A DNA stretch of 64,000 bases from Aeromonas sp. FDAARGOS 1405 (GTDB taxonomy: Bacteria; Pseudomonadota; Gammaproteobacteria; Enterobacterales; Aeromonadaceae), in the NCBI RefSeq assembly GCF_019048265.1, contig NZ_CP077311.1, positions 1 through 64,000 on the forward strand, read 5' to 3'. A program made the translations under genes and the position numbers. The stretch's first letter is position 1; each line of letters begins with the position of its first letter. Under the pieces are notes generated by a model that saw only the letters and a list, made by a program, of their open reading frames with translations, did not search any database and was not told the DNA's origin. Shown piece by piece: positions 53,791-62,192 of this stretch.

Positions 53791-54158
53791 ACTGCACCAC
53801 CTATTAAGCCCCCGATAAGCCCCCGAATTGCTATATAAAGTGAGGCTAAACATCACCTTGAACATCAAGAAGGTGAGTGAGACTTTGATAATCAAGGAGT
53901 TGTTGTATTTAGGCCAGTTGGTGATGGGGTGGAGCAGCGTGCACATGATGCAGACTTGAAGGAGAATGGTGGTGATCAGCCCGCTGCGCCCTACGTTATT
54001 CCCATTCAAGCTGCATCGATTTGAGCAGCAACGACACGATCAGCAACAACAGAAGCCTGTCAGGCACATATGTCCCTTGACAAAAAAGAGCCTCCCCCGT
54101 CAGAGTTCACTATCAAGTTGACCTTCAGCATCATGACTCTCGAGACGCTCACCACGCC
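53791..54158. other. Gene-free stretch before the ToxR-like gene
   Basis: About 370 bp. The minus strand holds short hydrophobic frames (for example ending near 53776 and another ending LLLKSMQLEWE near 54005) in different phases, which could be a decayed membrane-protein gene, but nothing complete. No promoter, operator or terminator is evident. Confidence 0.35.
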
Positions 54159-54872
54159 ATGCTTCCGGATCAGGATTCCCATTTGCACTCTTTCGGCCGA
54201 TTCGTGCTGGACACCAAACAACTTACGTTGACCCGACGCCAGGATGGCGAGCCATCGGTCATGCGTGTCTCTGCCGCTGAAGCGCGTCTCCTGCATTATT
54301 TTCTCACGCATGCTGGCACCTTGCTCAGCAAAGAAACGCTGCTGCAAACCGGCTGGCTGGGTCGACCGGTCAGCGCCAGTTCACTGCCAGTCGCCATCGC
54401 CAACCTGCGCCGCTATCTCGATACCCCGGAACAAGAGGCGGTGATCAGAACCTTGCCGCGGCAAGGCTATCTGTTCATGCTTGCCCCCGGCGCTGTCGCT
54501 ATGCAAGAGGCCGAGCTGGCCCAACCGCAAGCAGCCCGTGAAGAAGAGGCTGCTGCCACGCCTGTCATGTCAACCGCGGATGACCCAACCCATCCGGTAT
54601 CTGCAACGACAAGCAAAGAGCCAAAGCCGCTCCCGCTGTCCAGCTGGCAGCAAAATCTGATGCTGATCATGATGGGGGGATTTGTGCTCCTGCTACTGCT
54701 GACAGGCATTTACTTGAGTACTACCTGGGTCACCGTCAAATGCGAACCGGCCGGAGAAGGGATCCTTTGCCATACCCAGAAGCCAGCCAGCCAACTGCCG
54801 ACCCCAAAACAGGGGGAGATCTGGTTGATGGTGGGTGACGAGCAGGCAAAATTTCAGGAGAAACAGCGATGA
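54159..54872 (+). CDS. ToxR-like membrane-anchored winged-helix regulator
   Basis: A 237-residue protein with an N-terminal OmpR/ToxR-type winged-helix DNA-binding domain (residues ~10-107: FGRFVLDTKQLTLTRR, EARLLHYFLTHAGTLLSKETLL, SLPVAIANLRRYL, IRTLPRQGYLF), a Pro/Glu/Ala-rich linker, one transmembrane helix (about 166-189) and a short periplasmic tail with two cysteines (Cys195 and Cys204), comparable to the redox pair of ToxR. The stop overlaps the start of a small membrane protein gene (ATGA), the arrangement of toxR-toxS. It would sense an envelope signal and bind DNA from the membrane. Targets unknown; the small exported-protein genes on its left are candidates. Confidence 0.8.
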   Translation: MLPDQDSHLHSFGRFVLDTKQLTLTRRQDGEPSVMRVSAAEARLLHYFLTHAGTLLSKETLLQTGWLGRPVSASSLPVAIANLRRYLDTPEQEAVIRTLPRQGYLFMLAPGAVAMQEAELAQPQAAREEEAAATPVMSTADDPTHPVSATTSKEPKPLPLSSWQQNLMLIMMGGFVLLLLLTGIYLSTTWVTVKCEPAGEGILCHTQKPASQLPTPKQGEIWLMVGDEQAKFQEKQR

Positions 54873-55348
54873 AACGTAGTTTATTGACTCGGCTGCTCTA
54901 TGTGTCGAGTTCGCTGGGGATGCTGCTGGTCTCGCTGATACTGCTAAATAGTCTGGGTTGTGACTATGAAATGCGTCTGTCATCCAAAGAGGCTGATTAT
55001 TATGCCGTTTGCCGAGCTGGCAAATTTACCGTCATCGAACGTGAACACGGCTCCAAAGCGACCTGGATGGTCACGGCATATCAGGCTGTGCTGGGTAGCC
55101 AGCTCATTTTCTTCGTCACTGAACGTTCTCAGGTTGAAGCCCCCCAGACCAAATCACCTTTGAGTGACCTTAACAAGATGCATGGCAGCTTCACCATGCC
55201 CCTTAACTATGGCTGGAAGAAGCTGACCCCCGACCATATCGCCATTTTTCAACAGTCGCCTCACCCGGAAATACTGCAGGGCCATTTTGAGGGTTCACTG
55301 GATTTCTACCACAGGTTCTGGCCTTCGGTACCGGTGAAAGCACAGTAA
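54869..55348 (+). CDS. ToxS-like partner, small inner-membrane protein with periplasmic domain
   Basis: A 159-residue protein with one N-terminal transmembrane segment (residues ~8-29, LLYVSSSLGMLLVSLILLN) and a periplasmic domain of ~128 residues containing two cysteines (LGCDYE and YAVC). It overlaps the ToxR-like gene by four bases. Topology, size and coupling match ToxS, which stabilises and stimulates ToxR, but I cannot claim sequence homology; it may be an independent invention of the same logic, as with TcpH or WmpS. Confidence 0.65.
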   Translation: MKRSLLTRLLYVSSSLGMLLVSLILLNSLGCDYEMRLSSKEADYYAVCRAGKFTVIEREHGSKATWMVTAYQAVLGSQLIFFVTERSQVEAPQTKSPLSDLNKMHGSFTMPLNYGWKKLTPDHIAIFQQSPHPEILQGHFEGSLDFYHRFWPSVPVKAQ

Positions 55349-55472
55349 ATTCCCGCTCCAGACCCAGCCCCCCAAGATAGAAGGTGAGCCTGATCACCTC
55401 TTTGCAGCGAGGGAATTGAGAGTCAAGTGGAGAGGCATATGATGGGAGCCCCTTCTCTTCACGAGCCCCTTT

Positions 55473-55736
55473 ATGAGCAACCCGCACGACCAGAATCCGC
55501 CAACTGAAATCCATCGCTGTGACAAATGCAGGGAGCGTACCCGTCATATCGTGGTGCTGGTCGCCCGCGATCACAGCCAAGACATCATGCCCAAGGATCC
55601 GCGCAAAGCCTTCTGGCAAGCCTTTACTTCCAGCAGCATCACCAACTGGGCGTTTGGCGAAACGCTGGCTTACCAGGCCACCCATGTAAAGCACCTGATC
55701 TGCGAGCGCTGCGGCGAGAAGTTTCTGGAATATTGA
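55473..55736 (+). CDS. Small zinc-ribbon protein
   Basis: An 87-residue protein with two CxxC knuckles, HRCDKCRERTRH near residue 16 and HLICERCGEKFLEY at the C-terminus, expected to bind one zinc ion. The middle (MPKDPRKAFWQAFTSSSITNWAFGETLAYQ) is a conserved-looking helix. No catalytic motif; could be a nucleic-acid or protein adaptor. The ribosome site is weak. Function unknown. Confidence 0.7.
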   Translation: MSNPHDQNPPTEIHRCDKCRERTRHIVVLVARDHSQDIMPKDPRKAFWQAFTSSSITNWAFGETLAYQATHVKHLICERCGEKFLEY

Positions 55737-55801
55737 GTGACCATCAGGCCCAGAGGACGGCGCACCACGGACCGTCAGAGCGGGATAAAAGAGAAATAAA
55801 G

Positions 55802-55957
55802 ATGACGTTTGTCGAGACGAACCCCGACCAACTGCCGCTAGCGCTGCTGCTGGAGGCCGATCCCGCAGAGCAGCGCATTGCCCCCTACTTTCCAGCCTCC
55901 AGATATCTGTTCCAGAAAAGAGCACTCATAGATGAAACGCATTCTGATTATTGGTAA
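55802..55957 (+). pseudogene. Truncated N-terminus of a GNAT-type acetyltransferase, probable remnant
   Basis: A 51-codon frame whose LPLALLLEADPAEQRIAPYF resembles the first 30 residues of a common GNAT acetyltransferase family (x-IPLxLLLLADPSxxxIxxYL); the acetyl-CoA-binding part is missing and the frame ends inside the next gene, with which it overlaps by 26 bases. It looks like a deletion scar fused to the start of the kinase gene. A short translated leader is the alternative. Confidence 0.4.
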
Positions 55958-56447
55958 CTCGGGATCGGGCAAGAGCTGGTTGGCAGCTCGATTGGCTGAG
56001 GGGTTAACTATCCGCGAGGTCAATCTGGACACCATTGTCTGGCAGCCGGGCGGCTTTAACCAAAAACGGCCCCAGCATGAGATTGACCATGCCATTCAGA
56101 CACTTGCTCAAGAGCAATCATGGGTGGTCGAAGGGGTATTTGGTGCCCTGGCCGAGCAACTGCTTGATGCCGCCGATACCCTGCTTTTTCTGGATCTTGA
56201 CTGGTCTGTATGCCGTGATTCACTGCTATCGCGCGGATCACAAAACGCCAGGCAAGGGGATGCAGTGGCAGCCGAAGAGAACTTTCAACAACTGCTGGTG
56301 TGGGCATCGGAATATGGGCAGCGAGCCGGCAAAAGCTCCCGCCAATTCCATCAAGAGCTGTTTGATCGATTCCCAAACGACAAGCACCGTTTCACGACTC
56401 GCACAGAGGTAAATAGCTATCTCACGCAACTGACCACTCATAGCTAA
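55932..56447 (+). CDS. P-loop adenylate-kinase-like (FlaR/topology-modulation family) protein
   Basis: A 171-residue P-loop protein with Walker A GNSGSGKSW (residues 8-16), then LNLD-like VNLDTIVWQPGGFN and WVVEGVFG, the pattern of small kinases annotated as DNA topology modulation or adenylate-kinase-related proteins. The lid region (SLLSRGSQNARQ) is short. The true substrate is unknown; the topology name is historical. It is followed 11 bp later by a phosphotransferase-fold gene and probably co-transcribed. Confidence 0.78.
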   Translation: MKRILIIGNSGSGKSWLAARLAEGLTIREVNLDTIVWQPGGFNQKRPQHEIDHAIQTLAQEQSWVVEGVFGALAEQLLDAADTLLFLDLDWSVCRDSLLSRGSQNARQGDAVAAEENFQQLLVWASEYGQRAGKSSRQFHQELFDRFPNDKHRFTTRTEVNSYLTQLTTHS

Positions 56448-56458
56448 CGGGGTAGAGG

Positions 56459-57235
56459 ATGACGCAACAGGAGTTGGCGAAAATGGGGGGCGCTTCGGTA
56501 AATATCCAGCTGCTGGATGGCAAGCCCTGTATCAGAAAAAGCTGCGCATCGCCTGTCGAGCGCCATTTCTACCAACGCGCCGCACTGCATTTGAGCGGGC
56601 TCAACACTCCTTCCCTGCTCAAGGTCGAAGGGGAGACCCTGTTCCTTGAGCAGATCCCTCATCCGGTCACGCTCACGCAGCTGCACCACAACGAACAGAC
56701 CTTTGCTCAGCTGGCCTGCCTGCATAACGCCAACTATCAGCCCGACTTTGCGGTGAAAACTCACGGCTGGTCGCTCGCCGACACCAACGAGGCGCTCTCT
56801 GTACTCTGCCTGCCGGAAGCGGTAAACGAGAAGATCCGCCATATCCAGCAAGTCGGCCACGAACTATTCGAGGAGTCATACCTGATTTCGGGAGATAGCA
56901 ACGAGGGAAACTGGGGCACCCGCGACAATGGTGAGCTGGTGTTGTTTGACTGGGAGCGATTTGGTTATGGTAGTCCGGCCATCGATCTGGCCCCGCTGGT
57001 GCCGTGGATGGGTTCGCTGGCTGAATATGAAACCATCATTGAACGCTATCTGCGCCACAGTTCGCTGCTCTCTGGCGACCGGTTGCTGCGCCATCTCGTC
57101 ATAGCTAAGTGCTGGCTGATTATTGAAGTCACCAATCTGCTGACCAGAAGGGAGAAGCCGCAGGCAGAGCAATATCTGGAGTGGTATCGGCAACAAGTTC
57201 CCCACTGGCTGGAGTCGGTGGCGCATATGGTGTAG
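56459..57235 (+). CDS. Aminoglycoside-phosphotransferase-fold protein with altered catalytic motif
   Basis: A 258-residue APH/choline-kinase-fold protein. The ATP-lobe has KPCIRKSC and LFLEQIPHP; the C-lobe has SGDSNEGNWG near residue 143 where the family normally shows HGDxxxxN, followed by LFDWERFGYGSPAIDLA, the metal-binding D-W-E motif. The Asp thought to act as base is kept while the first His is Ser. Relatives phosphorylate small hydroxyl compounds; the substrate is unknown and it should not be read as an antibiotic-resistance gene. It sits 11 bp after the kinase gene. Confidence 0.78.
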   Translation: MTQQELAKMGGASVNIQLLDGKPCIRKSCASPVERHFYQRAALHLSGLNTPSLLKVEGETLFLEQIPHPVTLTQLHHNEQTFAQLACLHNANYQPDFAVKTHGWSLADTNEALSVLCLPEAVNEKIRHIQQVGHELFEESYLISGDSNEGNWGTRDNGELVLFDWERFGYGSPAIDLAPLVPWMGSLAEYETIIERYLRHSSLLSGDRLLRHLVIAKCWLIIEVTNLLTRREKPQAEQYLEWYRQQVPHWLESVAHMV

Positions 57236-57423
57236 TCCGTAGGTTCGAATAGCGCAGCGTATTTGGACGTTCGCGTTATCACCTCTCTCTTTTCAGCCAT
57301 CCCTCTCTTGCCACCACACTTTCTTCCCAAACAACGCCCCTCTGCGTTCGCTCTGCCAATCCAATTGGCCTCCGCCATCAGGCGCATAAAAATCCTAATC
57401 CGCCCGACGAAATGGCGACTTTT

Positions 57424-57439
57424 TGTGAGAAAGGTCACA
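57424..57439 (+). promoter_or_regulatory. CRP site upstream of the fructose-type PTS gene
   Basis: TGTGAGAAAGGTCACA matches the CRP consensus TGTGA-N6-TCACA in both half-sites. Confidence 0.85.
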
Positions 57440-57460
57440 TCTGATAACGCCTTAAAACCA

Positions 57461-57468
57461 CATATAAA
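57461..57468 (+). promoter_or_regulatory. Predicted -10 of a class II CRP promoter
   Basis: CATATAAA places a transcription start near 57473-57475, about 42-43 bases from the centre of the CRP site, the class II distance. The transcript would have a ~296-base leader before the PTS gene. Confidence 0.55.
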
Positions 57469-57770
57469 TCCAGACCCCACTGATGATTAATTTATTGACA
57501 TGACGCATTACAAACCTGGTTTCGAGGCCAACCATAATCCATTTGTCTGTTTTTAAAGAAAAAATCAGCAATGACCTGAAAATGGCGAGTCCTGCCTGAA
57601 AACGGGATCTTCATCACATCGCGTTTTACTGCGCACAAAAATCCAGTGATTAGCACATTTGTCCGATAGGGAGGGAACGAGCGAGCCACGATAATGAACA
57701 GGTCATTTTTATCCAGTACGTCGATACGTACTCACGCATAGCTTCCGTCACCGGAAGCGGGGAGAGCGCC

Positions 57771-59678
57771 ATGATCACCACCTTGATCAATGAACATCTG
57801 ATCAACCTCGATTTGAAAGCGACGCGTAAGGAAGAGGTCTTCACCGAGATGGCCCGCCTGCTGGCGTCGCAAGGCAAGGTCAGCAACGAGCAGGCCTTTA
57901 TCAAGGATCTGTGGGCCCGCGAAGATCTGGGTAACACCGGCTTTGAAGAGGGCGTGGCCCTGCCCCACGCCAAGAGTGCGGCGGTATGCAATCCGGCGGT
58001 CGCCATCGGCATCAGCCGCAACGGCATCGAGTACGGCGCCGAAGATGGCAAGCCGTCCCACATTTTCTTTATGATCGCCTCCCCCGATGGCGGCGCCAAC
58101 CACCATATCGAAGTGCTGGCCGAGCTCTCCGGCAAGCTGATCGAAGAGGGCTTTATCGCCAAACTGCTGGCGGCAAAAACCCCGGCCGATGCGCTAGCGC
58201 TGCTGCTGACCAAGAAAGAGGAGCAGAGCGCGGCCCCGACCACCAGCAAGGGCTTTATCATCGGTGTCACCGGCTGCCCGGCCGGTATCGCCCACACCTA
58301 TCTGGCGGCCGAGTCGCTGGAGCGCGCCGCCAAGGAGCTGGGTTATGAGGTGAAGGTGGAGACCAACGGCTCCATCGGCGTCAAGAACAGCCCGACCGCA
58401 GACGAGATTGCCCGCGCCACCGCCATCGTGGTGGCCTGTGACAAGCAGGTGGACATGGCCCGCTTCGCTGGCAAGCCGCTCATCAAGACCGGCGTAAAAG
58501 CCCCTATCAAGGATGGCAAGGGTCTGATCGAGCAAGCCCTGAAAGCCCCCGCCTATGTGGCTGGCAAAGAAGATAAAAAAGGTGAAGAGAAGAACGCGGG
58601 TGGCAGTTCCGATCTCTATCGCTACCTGATGAACGGCGTATCGCACATGATCCCGTTCGTGGTGACCGGCGGTCTGTTGATTGCGCTGGCACTGGCCATC
58701 GGCGGCAACCCGACCCCGAGCGGCATGCAGATCCCGGAAGGGAGCATGTGGAACCAGATCCTCAACGTGGGCGTGGCCGCCTTCACCCTGATGATCCCCA
58801 TTCTGGCGGGCTATATCGCCTATGCCATCGGTGATCGTCCGGCACTGGCACCGGGCTTTATCGGCGGCTGGATCGCCAACAACGGCAGCTTCTACGGCGC
58901 TGACGCCGGTACCGGCTTTATCGGTGCCATCATTGCAGGCCTGTTGGTCGGCTATCTAGTGCGCTGGATTGCCACCCGTCAGTACCACAAGATGGTGCAA
59001 CCGCTGGTGCCGATCCTGATCGCCCCCATCGTCGGGTCGCTCTTTATCGCTGCGGTCTTCATCTTCATCATCGGCGCCCCGATTGCCGACATGATGACTG
59101 GCCTGAACGCCATGCTGCTCTCCATGAGCGGTGGCAGTCTGGTGCTGCTGGGTATCGTGCTGGGTGGTATGGCCGGCTTTGATATGGGTGGCCCGGTCAA
59201 CAAGGTGGCCTTCCTGTTCTCGGTGGGCATGATTGCCTCCGGTCAGACCCAGTTTATGGGTGCCATGGCCTGCGCCATCCCGGCTGCCCCTCTTGGCATG
59301 TCGCTGGCGACCGTGCTCGGTCGCAAGCTCGGTATCTTCGATGCCTCTGAAATCGAAGCGGGCAAAGCCGCCGGTGCCATGGGTCTGGTGGGAATCTCCG
59401 AAGGGGCGATTCCGTTCGCCGCCCGTGACCCGCTGGCCGTTATCCCGGCCAACATTCTGGGCAGCATGACCGCCGCCGTGATGGCCTTCCTGTTCGGCAT
59501 CACCAACAGCGTTGCCCACGGTGGCCCCATCGTGGCCCTGCTGGGCGCCGTCAACAAGCCGCTGCTGGCCCTGCTCTGCATGATCTGCGGCGCCATCGTC
59601 ACCGGCGTGGTCGCGGTTGCCCTGAAAAAGCTGCGAGTCAAAAAGAGTGACGAGGTGACCCTGGCCAAGGCGGCCTGA
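57771..59678 (+). CDS. PTS fructose-type EIIABC permease
   Basis: A 635-residue PTS permease with domains in order A-B-C. EIIA: GVALPHAKSA with the phosphorylated His66; EIIB: VTGCPAGIAHTYLAAESL with Cys169; EIIC from about residue 275 with eight to nine helices and GGPVNKVAFLF and VGISEGAIPFAARDPL. These are fructose-family modules; mannosyl-glycerate (MngA) and other ketose relatives share the layout, so the sugar is uncertain. No fruK or fruB is adjacent, unlike the fruBKA operon. GGAG is seven bases before the start. The upstream CRP site predicts catabolite control; a strong terminator follows. Confidence 0.88.
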   Translation: MITTLINEHLINLDLKATRKEEVFTEMARLLASQGKVSNEQAFIKDLWAREDLGNTGFEEGVALPHAKSAAVCNPAVAIGISRNGIEYGAEDGKPSHIFFMIASPDGGANHHIEVLAELSGKLIEEGFIAKLLAAKTPADALALLLTKKEEQSAAPTTSKGFIIGVTGCPAGIAHTYLAAESLERAAKELGYEVKVETNGSIGVKNSPTADEIARATAIVVACDKQVDMARFAGKPLIKTGVKAPIKDGKGLIEQALKAPAYVAGKEDKKGEEKNAGGSSDLYRYLMNGVSHMIPFVVTGGLLIALALAIGGNPTPSGMQIPEGSMWNQILNVGVAAFTLMIPILAGYIAYAIGDRPALAPGFIGGWIANNGSFYGADAGTGFIGAIIAGLLVGYLVRWIATRQYHKMVQPLVPILIAPIVGSLFIAAVFIFIIGAPIADMMTGLNAMLLSMSGGSLVLLGIVLGGMAGFDMGGPVNKVAFLFSVGMIASGQTQFMGAMACAIPAAPLGMSLATVLGRKLGIFDASEIEAGKAAGAMGLVGISEGAIPFAARDPLAVIPANILGSMTAAVMAFLFGITNSVAHGGPIVALLGAVNKPLLALLCMICGAIVTGVVAVALKKLRVKKSDEVTLAKAA

Positions 59679-59712
59679 GTCCCCCCTCGCCATCGCGGCT
59701 CGTAGAGCATAA

Positions 59713-59748
59713 AAGAGGCCACCCCACGGGGTGGCCTCTTGTTTTTTG
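59713..59748 (+). terminator. Intrinsic terminator of the PTS gene
   Basis: The stem AAGAGGCCACCC / GGGTGGCCTCTT with a short loop is followed by GTTTTTT. Confidence 0.88.
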
Positions 59749-59870
59749 GGGATAGCTGGCGAGCCGTATTTCCCAAAATCGCCCCCCGAGAAATGGTGGT
59801 CAATCAGCCCTCTCCCTTCACTTTTCCCCTTACCTTTCCCTGGCTCCCTTCTGGCCTATCCATCCCACCA

Positions 59871-59890
59871 GCCCAGCCCAGCCCAGCCCA
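59871..59890. repeat. Pentanucleotide tandem repeat (GCCCA)x4
   Basis: Four exact GCCCA copies lie in non-coding DNA between the PTS terminator and the uhpT control region. Confidence 0.85.
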
Positions 59891-59944
59891 GCACTCGCAC
59901 AAAGCGCCAAACTGGCTGAAATGGCAGCAATCCGGCGTCAGCGG

Positions 59945-59960
59945 TGTGATGTTTCTCACG
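59945..59960 (+). promoter_or_regulatory. CRP site upstream of uhpT
   Basis: TGTGATGTTTCTCACG matches TGTGA-N6-TCACA with one mismatch at the last base. Confidence 0.8.
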
Positions 59961-59983
59961 CTTTGTCCGCGAAAGCGCAAAAA

Positions 59984-60000
59984 CTAGGAAAATTTCCTAG
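59984..60000. promoter_or_regulatory. Palindrome in uhpT promoter, candidate UhpA site
   Basis: CTAGGAAAATTTCCTAG is a perfect 8-bp inverted repeat around one base, centred ~40 bp after the CRP site. That is the CRP-to-UhpA spacing known for E. coli uhpT. A further CTAGG half lies at 60006-60010. The match to a UhpA consensus was not tested. Confidence 0.5.
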
Positions 60001-60261
60001 CCCCACTAGGGATGGCTCTCAAGCCATTTTTTGCCCCTCTTATTAGAGTCACCCCACCTGATGTCGTGACCAGCACCGCGACGGGCAATGTGCCCCGTCA
60101 TCCCGTGCCGGGCCCGGGTTTATATTGATGGAGCGTCGAGCGCAGCAACGGCTGACAGCCCCGACGTTCCGTTCCCCCTTCCGTGGCGTGACCTCGAACA
60201 ACCTATCTACAAATGAGGGGCGCGGCGGAAATACCGTCTATCTCGCAGAGGATGAACGAAG

Positions 60262-61668
60262 ATGTTGAAATTGCTCCAACAGGTCCGGGTCCCCACCCTC
60301 GACCTGCCGGTCGAAGCCCGGCGCAAGCTCTGGTTCAAGCCGTTTATGCAATCTTATCTGGTTGTATTTATTGGCTATTTGACCATGTATCTGATCCGCA
60401 AGAACTTCAACATTGCGCAAAATGACATGATCCAGGAGTACGGTCTCTCCATGACCGAGCTTGGCATGATCGGCCTTGGCTTCTCCATCACCTACGGGGT
60501 GGGCAAGACCATCGTCTCCTACTACGCCGATGGCAAGAACACCAAGCAGTTCCTGCCGCTGATGCTGATCCTCTCCGCCCTGTGCATGCTGGGCTTCAGT
60601 GCCAGCATGGGTGGCACCGGTTTCAGCCTCTACTTCATGATCTTCTTCTACGCCCTGAGCGGTTTCTTCCAGAGCTGTGGCGGCTCGTGCAGCTACTCCA
60701 CCATCACCAAGTGGACCCCTCGCAACAAGCGCGGCACCTATCTGGGCATGTGGAACCTCTCCCATAACGTGGGCGGGGCCGGCGCGGCCGGTGTGGCGCT
60801 GTTCGGTGCCAACTACCTGTTCGATGGCAACGTGCTCGGCATGTTTATCTTCCCCTCCATCATCGCGCTGATCGTCGGCTTTATCGGCTTGCGCTTTGGT
60901 AGCGATTCACCGGAAGCCTATGGCCTTGGCAAGGTGGAAGAGCTGTTTGACGAAGTAGCGAGCGAAGAGGATATCGCCACCGAAGAGCAGAAGCTGACCA
61001 AGTGGCAGATCTTCGTGAAGTACGTGCTGCTCAACAAGGTGATCTGGCTGCTCTGCTTTGCCAACATCTTCCTCTACGTGGTGCGTATCGGTATCGACCA
61101 GTGGTCCACCGTCTATGCCCACCAGGAGCTGGGCTTCTCCAAAGATGTGGCTATTCAGGGCTTTACCTTCTTCGAAGTGGGCGCACTGGTCGGCACCCTG
61201 ATGTGGGGTTACCTCTCCGATCTGGCCAATGGCCGTCGTGGTCTGGTGGCTTGCGTGGCGCTGGCGCTGATCATCGCGACCCTGGGTCTCTACCAGCATG
61301 CGACTACCCAGTTTATGTTCCTGGGCTCCCTGTTCACCCTGGGCTTCCTGGTGTTCGGTCCGCAACTGCTGATCGGCGTCGCCGCCGTGGGCTTCGTCCC
61401 CAAGCAGGGCATCAGTGTGGCCGATGGTGTCAAGGGCACCTTCGCTTACCTGATTGGTGACAGCTTCGCCAAACTGGGTCTGGGCATGATCGCCGATGGC
61501 ACCCCCATTTTCGGTCTGACCGGCTGGACCGGCACCTTCGCGGCACTGGATATCGCAGCCGCCGCCTGTCTGGTGCTGATGGGTTGTGTCGCGGTCGCCG
61601 AGGAGCGCAAGATCCGCCGCATCAAGCGCGAACTGAAAGCCGCCGAGCTGGCTGCCCAGACCGCCTGA
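60262..61668 (+). CDS. uhpT: Hexose-6-phosphate:phosphate antiporter UhpT
   Basis: A 468-residue major-facilitator antiporter of the organophosphate:Pi family, taking up sugar phosphates such as glucose 6-phosphate in exchange for phosphate (and also fosfomycin). Most of the protein is nearly identical to E. coli Uhp[54 protein letters not shown] and [18 protein letters not shown]. Twelve hydrophobic helices are evident. GAGGA is nine bases before the start. The upstream region holds a CRP site and a palindrome spaced as in E. coli. The uhpABC regulatory genes are not in the window. Confidence 0.96.
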   Translation: MLKLLQQVRVPTLDLPVEARRKLWFKPFMQSYLVVFIGYLTMYLIRKNFNIAQNDMIQEYGLSMTELGMIGLGFSITYGVGKTIVSYYADGKNTKQFLPLMLILSALCMLGFSASMGGTGFSLYFMIFFYALSGFFQSCGGSCSYSTITKWTPRNKRGTYLGMWNLSHNVGGAGAAGVALFGANYLFDGNVLGMFIFPSIIALIVGFIGLRFGSDSPEAYGLGKVEELFDEVASEEDIATEEQKLTKWQIFVKYVLLNKVIWLLCFANIFLYVVRIGIDQWSTVYAHQELGFSKDVAIQGFTFFEVGALVGTLMWGYLSDLANGRRGLVACVALALIIATLGLYQHATTQFMFLGSLFTLGFLVFGPQLLIGVAAVGFVPKQGISVADGVKGTFAYLIGDSFAKLGLGMIADGTPIFGLTGWTGTFAALDIAAAACLVLMGCVAVAEERKIRRIKRELKAAELAAQTA

Positions 61669-61696
61669 TAGCCATAACAACAGACGCAGATTGTTC

Positions 61697-61728
61697 AGGG
61701 CTACCCACAGGGGTGGCCCTTGTTGTTT
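61697..61728 (+). terminator. Probable intrinsic terminator of uhpT
   Basis: The stem AGGGCTACCC / GGGTGGCCCT (one G-T pair) with loop ACAG is followed by TTGTTGTTT, an interrupted T-run. Confidence 0.65.
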
Positions 61729-61886
61729 GGGAAAATCCCAATCCCTGCTGGCCCATATCAACCTGCACTGCCGTTCAAGGGACGGGCATATCCCCATCAA
61801 GATCCCACTTTTCATATGGACTTTTGGTAAAAGCCCCCCGCTGGCGCTATCTTGTTGCTCCCCCTTGTCAGCATCACAGAGAGCAG

Positions 61887-62192
61887 ATGAAGATCGTCGC
61901 CGTCACCGCTTGCCCGACCGGTATCGCCCATACCTATATGGCTGCCGATGCCCTGCAAAAAGCCGCCACTGGGCTGGGACTCAAGATCAAGGTCGAGACA
62001 CAGGGCGCCATGGGCATGGAAAACATGCTGACCGCCCGCGATATTGCCAGCGCCGACCTGGTGCTGATTGCCTCCGATATCGAGATTGAGCAGAAAGAGC
62101 GCTTCCTCGGCTGCACCATCCATCAGGTGAGACTGGAAACCGTGCTGCTGGATGCCAACGCCGTACTCAAGGCCCTGCCGATCCCGGCCTGA
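61887..62192 (+). CDS. Stand-alone PTS fructose-type EIIB
   Basis: A 101-residue protein starting MKIVAVTACPTGIAHTYMAA, a full EIIB-Fru domain with the phosphocysteine Cys9. It matches free EIIB proteins such as FrwB/FrvB-type subunits. The next gene, an EIIA with an HPr-like part, starts in its stop codon (TGATG), so both are made together. No EIIC permease gene follows, so phosphate may go to a permease elsewhere (the EIIABC at 57771 is the nearest) or serve signalling. Confidence 0.87.
   Translation: MKIVAVTACPTGIAHTYMAADALQKAATGLGLKIKVETQGAMGMENMLTARDIASADLVLIASDIEIEQKERFLGCTIHQVRLETVLLDANAVLKALPIPA

Noticed and set aside
53776..54009. A 77-residue hydrophobic frame on the minus strand
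   Set aside because: Start is a TTG without ribosome site, the frame overlaps the end of a lipoprotein gene, and no family is recognisable. It may be debris of a membrane-protein gene but cannot be supported.
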